NCBI GenBank assembly: GCA_034766995.1
Contig: CM068313.1
Location: 15,498,012-15,562,011, forward strand
Direction: 5' to 3'
DNA length: 64,000 nt
Source: Acanthacorydalis orientalis
Lineage: Eukaryota; Arthropoda; Insecta; Megaloptera; Corydalidae
Shown here piece after piece: positions 1-14,127 of the stretch. The notes under the pieces are model-generated. The model was given only the letters and a program-made list of their open reading frames with translations, was not told the origin of the DNA and did not search any database. The position numbers and the translations under genes were made by a program. The number at the start of each line of letters is the position of its first letter. Position 1 is the first letter of the stretch.

Positions 1-911
1 TTGTTATGATTTAATAACATATTAATATATTTAAATTTCGATTTTTAAAGGCACCTGTGAGTTTTTATAAATAACAAAAGGTTAGTTCACTAAATTATAT
101 GAATTAAGTTTAATATCGATTGTTGTAGAAATTTACTAATTACATTATTAAATAATTATAAGATTATGATTCTGAGCAACACATTTTACATTCAATACCA
201 AAAATTGAAAACATTCTAGCATTACAAAAAATTAGGTTTGTGCACAATTTAAAAACTCAATCATGGAAAACGTAATCGTTATAGATATTATGAACTCTCA
301 AAAAATTGAGAAAGTCTTAAATTAGTCTGTAGTAACATTGAAAAGAAATTGAAAAAAGTTTCAAAAAAGAAATTTATTACAATTTTATTCGATTATTATT
401 TTTTTTCAGAGAAATTGTATTAACATAAAAATAATTGGTGAAAAAATAAGAGACATTAATGATATAATATTAGTCAAACAGAAATCGATAACAGTTTATA
501 AATTCAATATTTAAAAACAACCGGAAACATCAATATAACTTTTTATATTTTAGTTATTGATGTAATTTTTTTTATATTCAAACAGTAAATGTGTTGAAAA
601 GGTTTAATTTGCAGCACATTTTATAAATTTCATTTTGAAAAAAGACCATACGTTCTAAATTTAAAATATTATTTTTAAGGATTCTATTTTTAATAGTTGT
701 AATTCTCATTATATTATATAAAAACTATGCAGTAAAGCTTTTCTGAAAAAAATAAATTTATTGATAAATGATAAGAATATTACTCTCTATGTATTACAAT
801 TTGTATTTAAGAAAACATATTAAAATGTATAAAAGAAATTATTAATTGAAAGAAAACTTTCCTTTGTTTTACTCCTACAAGCTTTTGTTAAGTGTGAGAA
901 GTCTTTTTTAG

Positions 912-912
912 A

Positions 913-965
<53 letters not shown>
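912..965. repeat. (TA)n microsatellite
   Basis: Nearly pure TA run with one TAC interruption; another of 37 bp follows at 1101-1137. Confidence 0.95.
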
Positions 966-968
<3 letters not shown>

Positions 969-1095
969 TCACAATTTAACAAAGATTATAATAATAAAGA
1001 TTATTTTAAACTTTCAAACGATATAGATTATGTTTGAGAGATTTTTTTATTATTAGAACGATATAATGAATGAACAATTTGTTAAGATAAGAGTA

Positions 1096-1140
<45 letters not shown>

Positions 1141-1822
1141 TAAGGAAATTTTATATTCGATGAAATTTGTATGACGAGAAAATGGAATTAAGTAATAATA
1201 TATTATTTGTGTTATTTCCGAGGTTATTGTGGGCATTTTTTTCCTACTTTGGTTTTCGAGTCACTTTTTCTTACGAGTGAATATGATTTTCGTCATCTTT
1301 AGGCTGATAATTATTTAAATTTTGAAAAATTTTCCTCAAGTTAATGAAATCAGTCGCTAGAAAAATAATTCGATAATGGCATCAAGATTAAAATCGGAAA
1401 TAAGAATTCAACAGTAAACTAAGAAAAAAATAAAAACATTGAAAATTTATTAAAAGTTTAATTGTTTGTTTTTTTTTATCTCTGCTTTGGCTGGTGTATT
1501 ATTCTTTTCGAGATGATTTCGTTGATGTAACTGATCTATCAGAGTATCAGTCAAGCTGTCAGAAAATAACTGGAGTCAATGTCGATTCTAGTAAAATACT
1601 TTAAGAATGAGCCAATGGGACGAAGTTCCAGAAAATGATTAAAAAGATGTATACAGAATAATAATAAAAAGAAAAGAAATATGGTAGAGATACCATTTCT
1701 ATTGTTGAATAAAAATTAATGACGTTATTTGTAATATAATACAATTTTAAAATTTTGGCAATGAGGTAATTATTTTTTGATTTATAGTTTTTGAATAAAT
1801 CATAAATATCAGTAGCTAATGG

Positions 1823-1864
1823 TAAATTTATCAAGAATATGGGAATATATTCTTGATAAATTTA
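1823..1864. repeat. Perfect inverted repeat, 18-bp arms, 6-nt loop
   Basis: The left arm TAAATTTATCAAGAATAT (1823-1840) is exactly complementary to 1847-1864, with loop GGGAAT. Its right arm overlaps the left arm of the hairpin at 1858-1911 by seven bases (AAATTTA). It is not a simple (TA)n palindrome. Confidence 0.9.
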
Positions 1865-1911
1865 TATTGTATAAGCAAATATGAAAATATTTGCTTATAC
1901 AATATAAATTT
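1858..1911. repeat. Perfect inverted repeat, 25-bp arms, GAAA loop
   Basis: Positions 1858-1882 are exactly complementary to 1887-1911 (arm core TTGTATAAGCAAATAT). The loop is GAAA, a GNRA tetraloop if transcribed. There is no mismatch in 25 pairs. It could be a small fold-back element, a hairpin RNA precursor or a replication-slippage product; the sequence does not decide. Confidence 0.9.
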
Positions 1912-1960
1912 TTAAAGAAACTTCCACATGATGTATTTAATTGTTATACATATTATATAT

Positions 1961-1973
<13 letters not shown>

Positions 1974-2012
<39 letters not shown>
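1974..2012. repeat. (TA)n microsatellite
   Basis: Pure TA run, followed by degenerate ATGT units to about 2035. Confidence 0.95.
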
Positions 2013-2015
<3 letters not shown>

Positions 2016-4018
2016 GTATAGATGTATGTATGTATAGATGTTAAATCCATTCGCTTAAGTGTAATGTTTTGATGAAATATTAGCTGATTATTTATGAAAA
2101 TTGTTTCATTGAATGACTGGAAGTGCAATATTCCACAATATAAAAAAAAACTATACGATCTGAATTTTCTTTCTGCAACTGAGTGTAAAAAAATGTTCGT
2201 TTAAAATAAAATAAAATTGTCGATACGCATTCCATGGCGAAGATACTTATCAGTACAAGCACATTTAAATTCACACTCAATTGATAGGTCATATACAATA
2301 CAATGATGTTTGTTGCAGACATCACATTTGTTTCTAATGTTCTCTGCAAGGAATGTCAGTATGATTTTCTAGTACACTGAATATTATTGTTATATCGAGC
2401 CATATAAACCTACGCTTTACTGTAATTCAGTAACAATCTCTATTGAAATTTAGTAACATGCGTTTTGAGTACATGATGTGTAAAATTGGAAGCATTACAA
2501 GAAAATATTATAGTCTCTATTTTTATAAAATACATTTCACGATTGTAATTAAAATGAAATCATAGCTTAAATACTTTTCATATACATATACATTAAATAA
2601 TCAATCTCGTTGTTTATGAAGTACATTTTCTGGATAAATGAAGTAATTTACTGGTTAGATTTAAATTAAAAAATGTATATTCGTGTAAAATTAATAGAGT
2701 CAGATGTAATTCGATTCAAGTGAAGTAAATTAAATAACATTTTTATCAAGTTAAATAGCATTTTAAAAACCTATCTCGCTACAAATTTAAAAACGAATAA
2801 TTTTATTTCTGTTTCAATTTTGATTTAATTTGGCGCATTTTATTATTGTCTGGACGGTGTAATATTTTGTCTTTTATTTACAGATCTTTAAATCTTTATT
2901 TTACTTTAATTATAACTTTGAGAAATGATATATAAATATACACACATGTAAATATTTAATTATATATTTTGTAAAAAAAAACCCTGTATTTTCTATAATT
3001 ATTTAGTAAGATATTTCACTTCAAAGCAACGCAGAAAATAAAATCAAATGAAATAAAGAAAGAACTTTGAATTTTACGTACTCATTATTGTATAGAGTAA
3101 TATATTATATGGATTCAATCGATTGACTTATTGTTTACGACTTTTATAATAGAACTATATCAACGTTAAACAAGAAAATCAATTTTCAATCATGATAGTA
3201 AATGGCGAATAATATCCTTATTATAACAAAATATTCTAAAATTATATGTTGAACAATTTCTGTAATATGCCGTACAAATGTATATTCACCAGTTAGTTGA
3301 TTGAAATAATATCATTAATCCTACTGAAATGTAATACTAGCAACATATTTTATGGAATATTTGTTTTCAGTTGATAATTTAGTTTTTAAATATTTAATAA
3401 TAACATAACACAGACATGTTTTTGATTAAAATTATAATTATACATTACTAATTCTGCACGATAATCATATATCGATTATTTCTTTTTTACAGCCATTGAT
3501 GAATTAAAATATCGATTTTATTTAACATACAAACACTCTTAGTTGATTAAAAGTATTCGGCAGTAATGAATTCAATTAATTCTTGGCGATTGGTAAACAA
3601 ATACAATAAAAAACGATAAATACGCTATTGCATAGTGAAATATAAAATTAATACTAGATCCTTTTCATATATTCATTTTACTGCTTTCTAATAAATATAG
3701 AATTTTATGAATGTATTTTTTATTTTAGATACTGAATAATTTTTTATAATTAACTATATTAATTTATTCATTCAATTTATTTTTATAATCAACTAGATTT
3801 TAAAGAACTGAAAGTGTATTTAGTATATTTTTTGACATTATGGTCGATTTTATAATAAAATTACACGAATGTATGTAAATAATTGGAAAAGTGTATCTCT
3901 AATTATAAAGAAGAACATTTTTGATATCTTCCTTACTAAAATCATATAAGAAATAAAATTTGACAGTAAATGTAAAGGTAATTCAAAAGTAATAACAATA
4001 TAACGAACCATATAAAGT

Positions 4019-4019
4019 T

Positions 4020-4090
<71 letters not shown>
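4019..4090. repeat. (TA)n microsatellite
   Basis: 72-bp run with TATG interruptions at its left end. Confidence 0.95.
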
Positions 4091-4093
<3 letters not shown>

Positions 4094-4400
4094 CGTTACA
4101 TGGAAATATATGAAAATGTGTATACGTGCGAGAGAATTAACTGAAGTATATGATATTGATTAGAGAATAAAAATGTTTATGTGAAAATAAAGTAATATAT
4201 AGTGTGATGAGAAATTATCGATTGGTGTTACGGAATATTTAGAATTAAGAAGAAAATTGAATATGAGACAAAAAGATGCTATTTGAGTTCTATGCAAGCG
4301 CTGTTTAGAGAATAAGAGTCTTATAAGTAAGGCAAGTTTATAGGGACAAAACAAATATTAACTAACATTTATGTTTACCTCTCTTTCTCTCTATCCATCT

Positions 4401-4451
4401 ACACACACACTCACACACATATATGTATATATATATATGTGCGTGTGTGTG
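4401..4451. repeat. Compound (AC)n(AT)n(GT)n repeat
   Basis: ACACACAC, then a TA run, then GTGTGTGT. The whole is roughly self-complementary and can fold as a hairpin. Confidence 0.85.
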
Positions 4452-4592
4452 TACGAAACATTAGAACTTTGCTACATTTGTATGCTATTTGTCTAGGTTT
4501 TCGAATTTTTCAAAAGATAATCTTTTTAAAAAGTTTGATATCAGATAAACCATTTTGTGTGTGTAATAATTTTGAGCTTTTGTGATATTTAT

Positions 4593-4594
<2 letters not shown>

Positions 4595-4635
<41 letters not shown>
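4595..4635. repeat. (TA)n microsatellite
   Basis: Pure TA run about 41 bp long. Confidence 0.95.
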
Positions 4636-4639
<4 letters not shown>

Positions 4640-5073
4640 AAACAAACATACCAATAATATATTCATATATATTAATATAGAAAAGGGGTATTTTTTTATT
4701 CTATAATAAGGGTTTGAATTGGAAAATCTGCAAAAAAACAGTTTGATTTAATATTTTTCTATACTTTACTTGTTTAAATAAGTTTCAAGTTATAAACAAA
4801 TATTTTTCATTTTTTTCATAACATTGATTTTAATGAAAAGTAGTGAAACATTCAGATAATATTCAAAAACCTTACATTATAATATAAGATAAATTTGTTT
4901 GATGTTGTCCATTCTATTTTATATTTTATCATATAATAGCAGATTCTTTCTTTTTGCATTTTTTTTTTAAAAAATTAACATTTTAATATTCTGTCAAGAT
5001 ATTTATTAAATATAGATTGACGAGTATTGATGAAAATATATTGACGAGTAAACATTTTAATTTGTTTGCATTG

Positions 5074-5104
5074 TATTATTATACAAAAAATTTGTATAAT
5101 AATA
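5074..5104. repeat. Inverted repeat, 14-bp arms, AAA loop
   Basis: TATTATTATACAAA is exactly complementary to TTTGTATAATAATA three bases later. The arms are very AT-rich, so chance is possible. Confidence 0.6.
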
Positions 5105-7034
5105 ATATTTTTTAAAAATAGTAAAATACTCATACTTTTTGTATTAATTTAAAATGTATTCATATTTGTACCTACTCCGTCACTAAGATTTATTCAAAAG
5201 TAAGAATTTTTTATCACAAATGTTTTATGTATGACGTTACTTTTGTGGCAGAAAGTTAAAAGGGATCTTTTTGAAATCATCATATCAAGATATATTTTAC
5301 CATTATAATATGAACGTTCATTTGGCATATCAAAGTGTTCATTTTTGCCTTATAATCAACACAATAAAATTATTGACTTTTATAAGAAACGATTCATAAA
5401 ATACGTATATTTGTCATAACAGGAAGATAAAAAAAATATATCGTTATTTTTTCATCTAACTGTTGTATAAAACATTAATAAATAAAATGAATTTAAAAAT
5501 ATTTAAATAAATATATCATTGTTGCTAGTGTTGTGTTTGAAATATTTTTTATTTACTATTTATATAAAATAATATGGATGAAAGTACAGAATTCCTAATA
5601 AAATAATCATATAACTAAATATTCAAAATTTTCATTTTTGTTTTCAAAAAAAATAAGGCCCATAAATTAAAAAATATAAAATTTTATAATGTATTTCTTT
5701 AGTACGCAAAATTATTTTAATTCTATATACGATAAAAGTATTGTACATGTTTTTGTTAAGGAAAATAATATTTATTTATAAAGAATAGATATTATTTTCG
5801 TTTTTTTTTAACATGAAATATGTTTTACATATTTTAAATGGAACTTTTTATTTTAACGATCTTTTTTTATTGATAATTAAAATATCTATAAAAGAATTGA
5901 AGATCAATTCTTTTTTATTTTTAAAAAGTTTTGTCTAAAGTGGAAAAAGCGTTTTTTCTTCAGTGTGAATTTTTAAGCATTATGCTTCTTATTAAAATAC
6001 TTTGAAAGTTTTAATAATTTATCTGTATTTTTGTAATCTTTGCAAATAACATAAATGAATTTAACTACAGTTACTATTTATAATTAAATTTATGATTAAA
6101 TTTCTCCCTTGCAATAGAAAACTTTTAATATTGTCTATCTATCTATGTATACTCTTTTATACTGTTATATAATATCCATGAGAAGTTTACAATGTGATAT
6201 TGCTCATATTTCTGTATCTATTTGCAAACCGCTTCGTTATAGAGAACAATAGGACTTGGAATATTAAAATCTACTTATCTTCAAGATAAGCAATATAGGC
6301 GGAAGAACCTAAACAGATAAGAAGTGGAGTTTGGAATGAAATTAATAATATTTCTGCACAATTAAAATAAATATATTTTAAATTTTTGACAAAAATATCA
6401 TATTAAATATATTTCTTGATACAATTTGATATTAAGCAAAATGAACAAGAAATTTATGATAATACGGATTCTACTAGTTTTTTTTTAAAAAAAATTTGGC
6501 ATACATTCATAGAAGAAACATGTTTATTAACTTTTATTATTAAATAAATTCTCATAAAATAAAATTGATTATTAAAATCACTATTAATCCAATGTATTTT
6601 TTTTATTAATTTACGAATTCAGCCTTCATTGTTAACTGGATTAAAATTTTTTATTAAATTATGCTATAAAAATGTAACAATAACGATAATGTATTCTGAA
6701 AATTTTATTATAAATCAAATGTGAAAAGATAATACGTGATGAGGGATAATTTAGAATTTAGTTTTATTAATCAACACTGATTATCACCGTGATTATAAAT
6801 ATTTTAAATATTATTAAATATATTATATGTATATTGATAACACAATGTTTGCAATTGTATTAAAAGATTGATTTTAGTGCAGGGATAATGTTATATTGAT
6901 TTATGTATTTATTTATTGCAAGTATTGCACTCATAATAATTCGTTGCACGTTGTATGTGCTCATAAATAAAAGTTTTTCTCGTTTTAATCCGAATTGCGT
7001 TACGAACGAAATACATATATGTAATTCAAGTAGA

Positions 7035-7039
<5 letters not shown>

Positions 7040-7081
<42 letters not shown>
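7040..7081. repeat. (TA)n microsatellite
   Basis: Pure TA run; opposed open frames across it are repeat translations. Confidence 0.95.
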
Positions 7082-7083
<2 letters not shown>

Positions 7084-7979
7084 CCTTAAAAAAATAAAAA
7101 AATGACATAAAAGATTTATTTAAATCAACAATCTTTCTTTTGTAATTTGTTTAAATTTTAGGTATGTACTTTTATCAGCGTTTGAAAAAAAATGTTAAAA
7201 AAATGCGTTGAAGAATTAAATAACTTATGTTAGGTAATAGAATAATAAATATAGAGGAATTAGGTTAACAACTAGTGATTGAAAGATATCTATTAGAAAG
7301 AGTAATAGATATGTATATGACTATAAATTGATATATTGAATTTAATACTTTTATTGAGTCGAAGAAGATTTATATATTATAGAAAGAGAAATAGAGATAA
7401 TTACAATATAATTAAAAATAACTATTAAATTGTTATTTATAAAATATATTAAATAAGAAGTAATCGATGAAAAAAATAGAGTTGTCTTTAATAACCTAGA
7501 ATAAAATCACGAACTTCTTGATATTTTGTTTTATTTCTTTTCTTTTCATTTAGTATGATAATTGAATTACATAGGAAGATTGTTATTTTTACGTTGATTG
7601 TTATTTTTACTTAAACTTCTTTCATATTTGTGAAGATATTCGTTATTAAAGAAAATCTTTTAATTTTATATTGAAACATTTTTAACTGAAATGTTAAGTG
7701 TAATGTACTGTTTGATATAAATATTAATATTTTGAGATAGTCATAAATATATTATCAATTTTAAGTTTGATACGTTTCAAAATACACAAATTCCACTAAT
7801 ATAAGTTAGAAAGATTTATGAGTGGAAAATTATTTGTCACTGACATGGTAAATAATAATTAACACGTTCGTTAGTTAGGTAAATACATCAGGAGTTGTGC
7901 TGCATAAATAAATATCTTGTTACACATTATTTCATTACGTTGTTCTACATTTATTTTTCCAACTTCATAAGTTCTTATA

Positions 7980-7980
<1 letters not shown>

Positions 7981-8055
<75 letters not shown>
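7981..8055. repeat. (TA)n microsatellite
   Basis: 75-bp TA run with one TATG interruption near its middle. Confidence 0.95.
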
Positions 8056-8059
<4 letters not shown>

Positions 8060-8424
8060 AAAGATTTACTTATGAAATAATTTAAAAACATTTGTGAAAT
8101 TTGAATATTTAAAAATAAGATTTGGTTTAAAAAGAGTGTAGATATTACATTAGATATTTATAAAAAAAATATATGAAAAAGCAAAAGTCTACATAGTTAA
8201 ATAATTTTAATGAAAGGTAAATCATTTTAAATATTATTCTTACTTTATATAATATTTTTATGACTGAGAATATATTTTTGTTAATAACAAACTGAATTCT
8301 TTTTTTCAAGCTCATATTAATTCAACGTTTTGATGAGCAGAATTATTTTTCGATAACTACAAATAAATACATTGTCTACAAATATTGCGATAGTAATTAG
8401 AGAAATAATTGTAGAATTATTAAT

Positions 8425-8427
<3 letters not shown>

Positions 8428-8458
<31 letters not shown>

Positions 8459-8466
8459 GTATATAA
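8428..8466. repeat. (TA)n microsatellite
   Basis: TA run with a single TACGTA interruption at the right. Confidence 0.95.
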
Positions 8467-10543
8467 TATTATTTGCTTGTTTCTAGTACTATTTTATTTG
8501 CTCGAATTATTTCAGACTTTATACCGATAAATGAATTTACCTGCTGTTATTTATTATCTTAGGATTTAATATAATCTTTTCTTATATTCCGGAACAAATA
8601 TAAATATACCGATGAACGTAATTTAATAAGTAAAGATACAAATCCTGTTATTTAAAAGTAAGTTTTTTTGAAAATTTACAAAGTTTATTATATTTCAGTC
8701 TAATCTGTTTTTGTCTCATATTTATATTTATTATTTGAATATTTTGTTATCTTAATATAACAGAAAAAATCGTTTTTGTATTTAATTTAGTCGTTGATTG
8801 TGAAATGTTAAAAATACATTGTTTACTATGGATTTGAATAAATAAATATTATGCGGTTATATAAATTCGATATGTAGCAGTGTGTTAAGATCACATCAGA
8901 ATTTATGTTATTAATACAAGAAACTGATGGTCATAGATTGATGGGACGCGTAGTCTTGACGGATACAACTTGACACATTATCAAAAGCTGCAATCTGTTC
9001 GTGCCTGAAGCTTTTTGATTTGTAATACTCTCTCTAGAAATTGGTTTTTTATTACATTCATTATTGTGAAGTATGCGTCGTGATTCTAGAGCGTATCATT
9101 CAGTGCAAGAGTTGAAAAAAGCAAAATGATGCTATGAAATTGTTAATAAATTTAAGCTATAGGTAGAAGGAAATTATATTTACTATTTATTTTTAAGCTC
9201 TATTATCAAGTTAAATGCTTTTTAAATCCTTTGAAAATATGTTATCTTGTAACAAATATCGTCTCTAAAGTCAGAAAACCTAGGCAAAATATGTCGTTTA
9301 ATTTTTTTTGTTGTATAGAAATGTCTACTAATATTATTCGACTCTTAAAAAATGTAATTCATAACTGGTACCTTTAAGGAAATATGTCTTAATAATTCAT
9401 AACAATTATTGTAATTTGTAGGATGATTGTGACTTTTTTTATTAAATGAGTTGGGAAATATTATCATATCTATTTAAATATTTATATTAAATTTACCTAT
9501 ATGTAATTTCAAGTTTCATTGACTTATAAAAGATATTTTTTAGAGAAACATTTTACAGCATAAAACAAGTAATACGTTTGATAATACTAATTATTTATTA
9601 ATAAAGTAAGACATATAAATCTTATTATAATTATGAGTTCTAGTTACATTTATTTTAAGAAAGAAATGTTCCTTTTTACCTAATTTTATGTTAAGAAACC
9701 TTTTTATTTTACTCAAAAGTATTAAGAAAATGAAGAACGTGAAATAATTTTATAATAAATAATTAAATAGCTCTACTTTTAAACATCCTGCTTATAATTG
9801 ATACAATGTAACAAATGAAGAAAAAAAATTTTTTTTTGCCATTTTGTATTTTTGAAATTGTATTAAAATTTAGACGCACGTTTGTTGAATATCCTATATA
9901 AGTAAACTGATATTATTTTATATATATTTTATACTTATATCGTTGAAAAATACTAACGGGTTACAATAATTCCTTTAATGTAATAACGCACAAATATCAT
10001 ACATATATTTGTTCGGTTCATTCAAATCTTGTTAAGATTAAATTTGTTTTTCGAAATATATATATATTTGTATATATCAGTAATTGAGTTCTGAGCTCAT
10101 AATGAGATACGTTTGCGATAAAATAAATTAATATTTTCTTTTACAAGATTCACTAGATGTTTCAAAACGTATTCGTACTGTTTAACCGATTTCTATATAC
10201 AAATATGTAAAATGAGATCTCGTAGAGGATTAATAATTTTTTTCTTTGAATGTCTTTTGGTTACGTCTGGTAAATAGAATTCGAATATTAAAAGTTGTGT
10301 GAAAAGATATATTCAGTCGTGTCTACAAGTAATAAATGGTTATAGAAGTCAAAGGTATTGTATTAAAGTTGTTTGTATAGATTTATTTCCGTTCAGTGGA
10401 TTATTATAATCAAAAGTTTTAATTAAGTGTATATTTATATTGTTATTTAATATTCTATCGATTTATTTGTTTCTTTTTGTTTGCCTCTATGTATGTTAAA
10501 AACTGTTTTAAACGTGAAGAAAAAAATCGTAGAAGATAAAAAT

Positions 10544-10575
<32 letters not shown>

Positions 10576-11234
10576 AATACATTTGTATGTTCTCGTGTGT
10601 ATCATATAATAGTGTGGGGACGAGAAAAAATATTTTCTCGATAGAAATCGTTTTCGTATTTTATGAACTTTTAACCATTCAATTTATATTTCCATGATCT
10701 GTTGCTCTACAAATATGCTTGCAGCATATATTGTAGTTCATCTTAGTGTAAAGTCAACATCTGTCAATTTTTCAAAGAATCAGTTCGAACGATTTTTGTA
10801 AAACCCGCTTACATACAAATGTACAGAAAGAGGAAGAAATAATAACATTTGTATTTCATTTAAACGCATGGTAATTTTTTATCTACTTTATAGTTTATTT
10901 AGTAATTTTACATTTCTTATAACTATATAATATCTATTTTTACACACATAGTACGGAAATTTGAATTAAAATGCCTATTGTGAACTTTAGATTATTGAGA
11001 ATTAATTCAGTATCTATAAAATATTCGACTTGAAAGTACCTTTACAGATTGTAGTTTTAGTGAATCTTAATTATTATTATAATTTATTATTGTATAGTTA
11101 TGTGAAGTACAATTAATCATAACTTATTTAGAAACTTTGATTTATGTGCAAATTTAGTGGTATTAGTTTGACATTTTACTATATGTATAGAGGATAGAAA
11201 ACGAATAAACTATTATGGAAATATGTTTATAAAA

Positions 11235-11236
<2 letters not shown>

Positions 11237-11279
<43 letters not shown>

Positions 11280-11280
11280 T

Positions 11281-11312
<32 letters not shown>

Positions 11313-11345
11313 ATACATACATGTATATATATATATGTATACATA

Positions 11346-11416
<71 letters not shown>

Positions 11417-11421
11417 GTATA

Positions 11422-11452
<31 letters not shown>

Positions 11453-11455
11453 ACA
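11237..11455. repeat. Long composite (TA)n / TACA / TATG microsatellite
   Basis: The longest low-complexity tract in the window, about 219 bp, with interspersed ACATAC, ATGCAT and TATGTATAC units. It yields open frames of Ile-Tyr repeats on both strands that are not genes. Confidence 0.95.
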
Positions 11456-12973
11456 ATAGTTGTTATTAAATAATACATGATTAATTCTTAATATTTTCCT
11501 TTTTGAACAATATTTCAAATGCTTATCGTGTTATGTTTATTAAAAATTCTGCGTATTAACGAAATAACTAATTGAGTCTTATATAAAAAGCATTGTTAAA
11601 AAGTCTCACAAATTTTCGGTTGTATGTATATAACAACATTTTTAATATTCAGCGTCTGTAATTTCATTTCTATTATATGTATTCATGTTCTATTTTTTTT
11701 ATTAAAAGGTCACGGCTGCGTTTGTCACAAAATCTGATAAAAAAGAATGAAAATTTGTATGGATAAATGATGTACACTTTTGTGCCGTATTAATCTTATA
11801 ATTAAGTCTTTGTGTCTGAAATAAAAAGAAAACGTAAAGTGTGTGTATATTTATGTCATGAACAAAAAGTTTTAGATTTCTTTTTAATTTTTAGGATATT
11901 TCTTTTAAATTATTATGATTTTGATTTATTTTCAAAAAGTATATATATATTTTACAGAAACAATATACAGCTTTGTTTTTGTTCATTGTTTTACTAATAT
12001 TTTATGTTGTATGTATCATTCACTTCTTTCAAAAAGGCAAACAATCCTCTAAGGATAAGTGCGAGCTGTCTGAGAAAAATATAGCATGTATTTAAATTAT
12101 TGTCGTACAAGATTTGCTAAGGTATTTGTAATAAATTGCATTTTTTTCTATATGTGGTAGTATTCATGTAACACATTACATTATATTATTTTTTTGTTAC
12201 ACGTAGTAAGTTTTATTTACTTTGTGTTAATAAAAAAAGTTCAACATTGACAATTTTTATTTTTAGACATAAATATTACACAAGATAGAAATAAAACAAA
12301 CATATTATACTCAATTGTCTTTATTTTTGTTCTTATTAAATATATTTGTTATTATATATTTACTATTTAATTGAGTTATAGTATTATTTATTTATTTTTT
12401 ACATTATGAAGATCGAGTACTGCAAAAATGTGTTTTTGAAAAGGTGTGTTAATTGTATGCATGTAAATTTATTTAAAAGTTATTTACCTTATCTATTTTA
12501 TAATTTAAGATTATGTATCAGTAAGAAATATAAGGCCGGTAACAAATAATATATAGTTAGTTATTTATTATAAAATAAATGAAGTAAATTAATGAAAACG
12601 AAAAGTATTTTATATATCACTTATTTATAATTTCATATAAACAAAAAAGTTTTTTTTATTATTTTTATTATTGCTAAACACAATTCTAACCTGATAGTCT
12701 GTCGCAGCTCATATTCAACCATGTTTGTAATCATTTCTGTATCAACACTTGAGAAAATGTGTATTTAGACATTTACTTCCGCATTGCATTTAATGATAAT
12801 ATTGACACAACTTTAATGGATCCCACCAGTTTATATAAAAAAATAACTCCTATTGGGTTGTGATGTCGCATCAAACACAAATTGTCAATATTTAGTACCG
12901 AGGAAAAATAATCAATAAGTAACATTTTAATAGAATTATATGGATGCGAAATAAAAAGCACATTAATTGAATT

Positions 12974-12977
<4 letters not shown>

Positions 12978-13004
<27 letters not shown>
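12978..13004. repeat. (TA)n microsatellite
   Basis: Pure TA run of 27 bp. Confidence 0.9.
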
Positions 13005-14081
13005 ATGTTAAAAAAATATTTAAAAATAGTAAATTAATAAATAATAAACTATATTCAATATCAAATAGAAAAATAAAAAAGATGTAGATTTATTTTACTT
13101 CATTATTCATTACTGGACCCATATAACATTACGTTATTTAATAGGCTTGTCAGTTAAAATAATGATATGTTTGCTCAACATTACCATATGTTTACTCAAT
13201 GTTACTACTTATTGATATTTATCAGAAAATTTGGGAAACATATCAAAATATATTATCCATAAAACATTTCGTTCATCAATTGACTGTCTCTTCGAAATAA
13301 TTTTTCTGTTTTTTAACTCAAATATTTAGTTTTCCGTATTATTTTTTTCAAAAGTAAAAAATCAAACGTCTGAGTGTATATTATTATAGTACTGTATAAT
13401 AATTTTATTGATTTGAAGTTATGTGTTTATTTTTAAGAGTTTCAGAAAGTTAATATTTTTTTGAAAACAGAAAAATACCAAGTGAATACATTTTAAATTT
13501 ATAATACTTAAAATTGTTTGCGTAAATTTATTACAAGAAATATCAAATAAAAGTATGTTAAAATGACGTAAAGAGAAATATATTACAATTAAAATAAATG
13601 CAAAACTTTACATATTTTTTTGTATTCATTTAAATTACAGTCAGTACAGTTTATTGTACTGAAAAAATACTATATTGTTTTATTTTTAGTAACAGAAATA
13701 TCAGTGTAGTACCGAATAACAAACCGTATTGTAGTTTTATGATAATGCGTCCATTAATAACTGTATTTTTTCCGAATCCATAAATTACGCCTCTTACTTT
13801 AGATTTGGTAAAAACTTACAGTCTGTATGATTCACGAGAGAGCGATATAGAATGCGGGAAGAATTTTTTAGTTAAATTTCTTTAAAACATTGGTTACTGA
13901 AAAACTTCCGGTAGCTCAATATTATCATTAGTATATATACTTCACACACATTTTATGTAATGAGAGAATTTTTTTTAAGAATAGTTATTTTTTTATTAAT
14001 ATTATTTTTGAGAGGTCATGTGTAATAATTATAATACTATAGCAAAAAAAAACATTTTATTATTAATTTAATCTTAGATTT

Positions 14082-14083
<2 letters not shown>

Positions 14084-14124
<41 letters not shown>
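14084..14124. repeat. (TA)n microsatellite
   Basis: Pure TA run of about 41 bp. Confidence 0.95.

Positions 14125-14127
<3 letters not shown>

Larger units (their letters stand above)
1..11236. other. Non-coding AT-rich DNA
   Basis: Apart from the microsatellites and hairpins listed separately I see no gene. Open frames are short and have random AT-biased composition (Ile, Tyr, Phe, Asn, Lys). A slightly richer patch at 8930-9130 (TGGGACGCGTAGTCTTGACG) has no recognisable content. Confidence 0.7.

Noticed and set aside
11163..11518. Overlapping open frames on both strands of 64-101 codons rich in Ile-Tyr
   Set aside because: Pure translation of the (TA)n composite tract; no non-repeat protein sequence. 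The same applies to the Ile-Tyr frames near 1006, 6860, 7895, 17481, 23203, 24060, 29051, 32767, 44364 and 55198.
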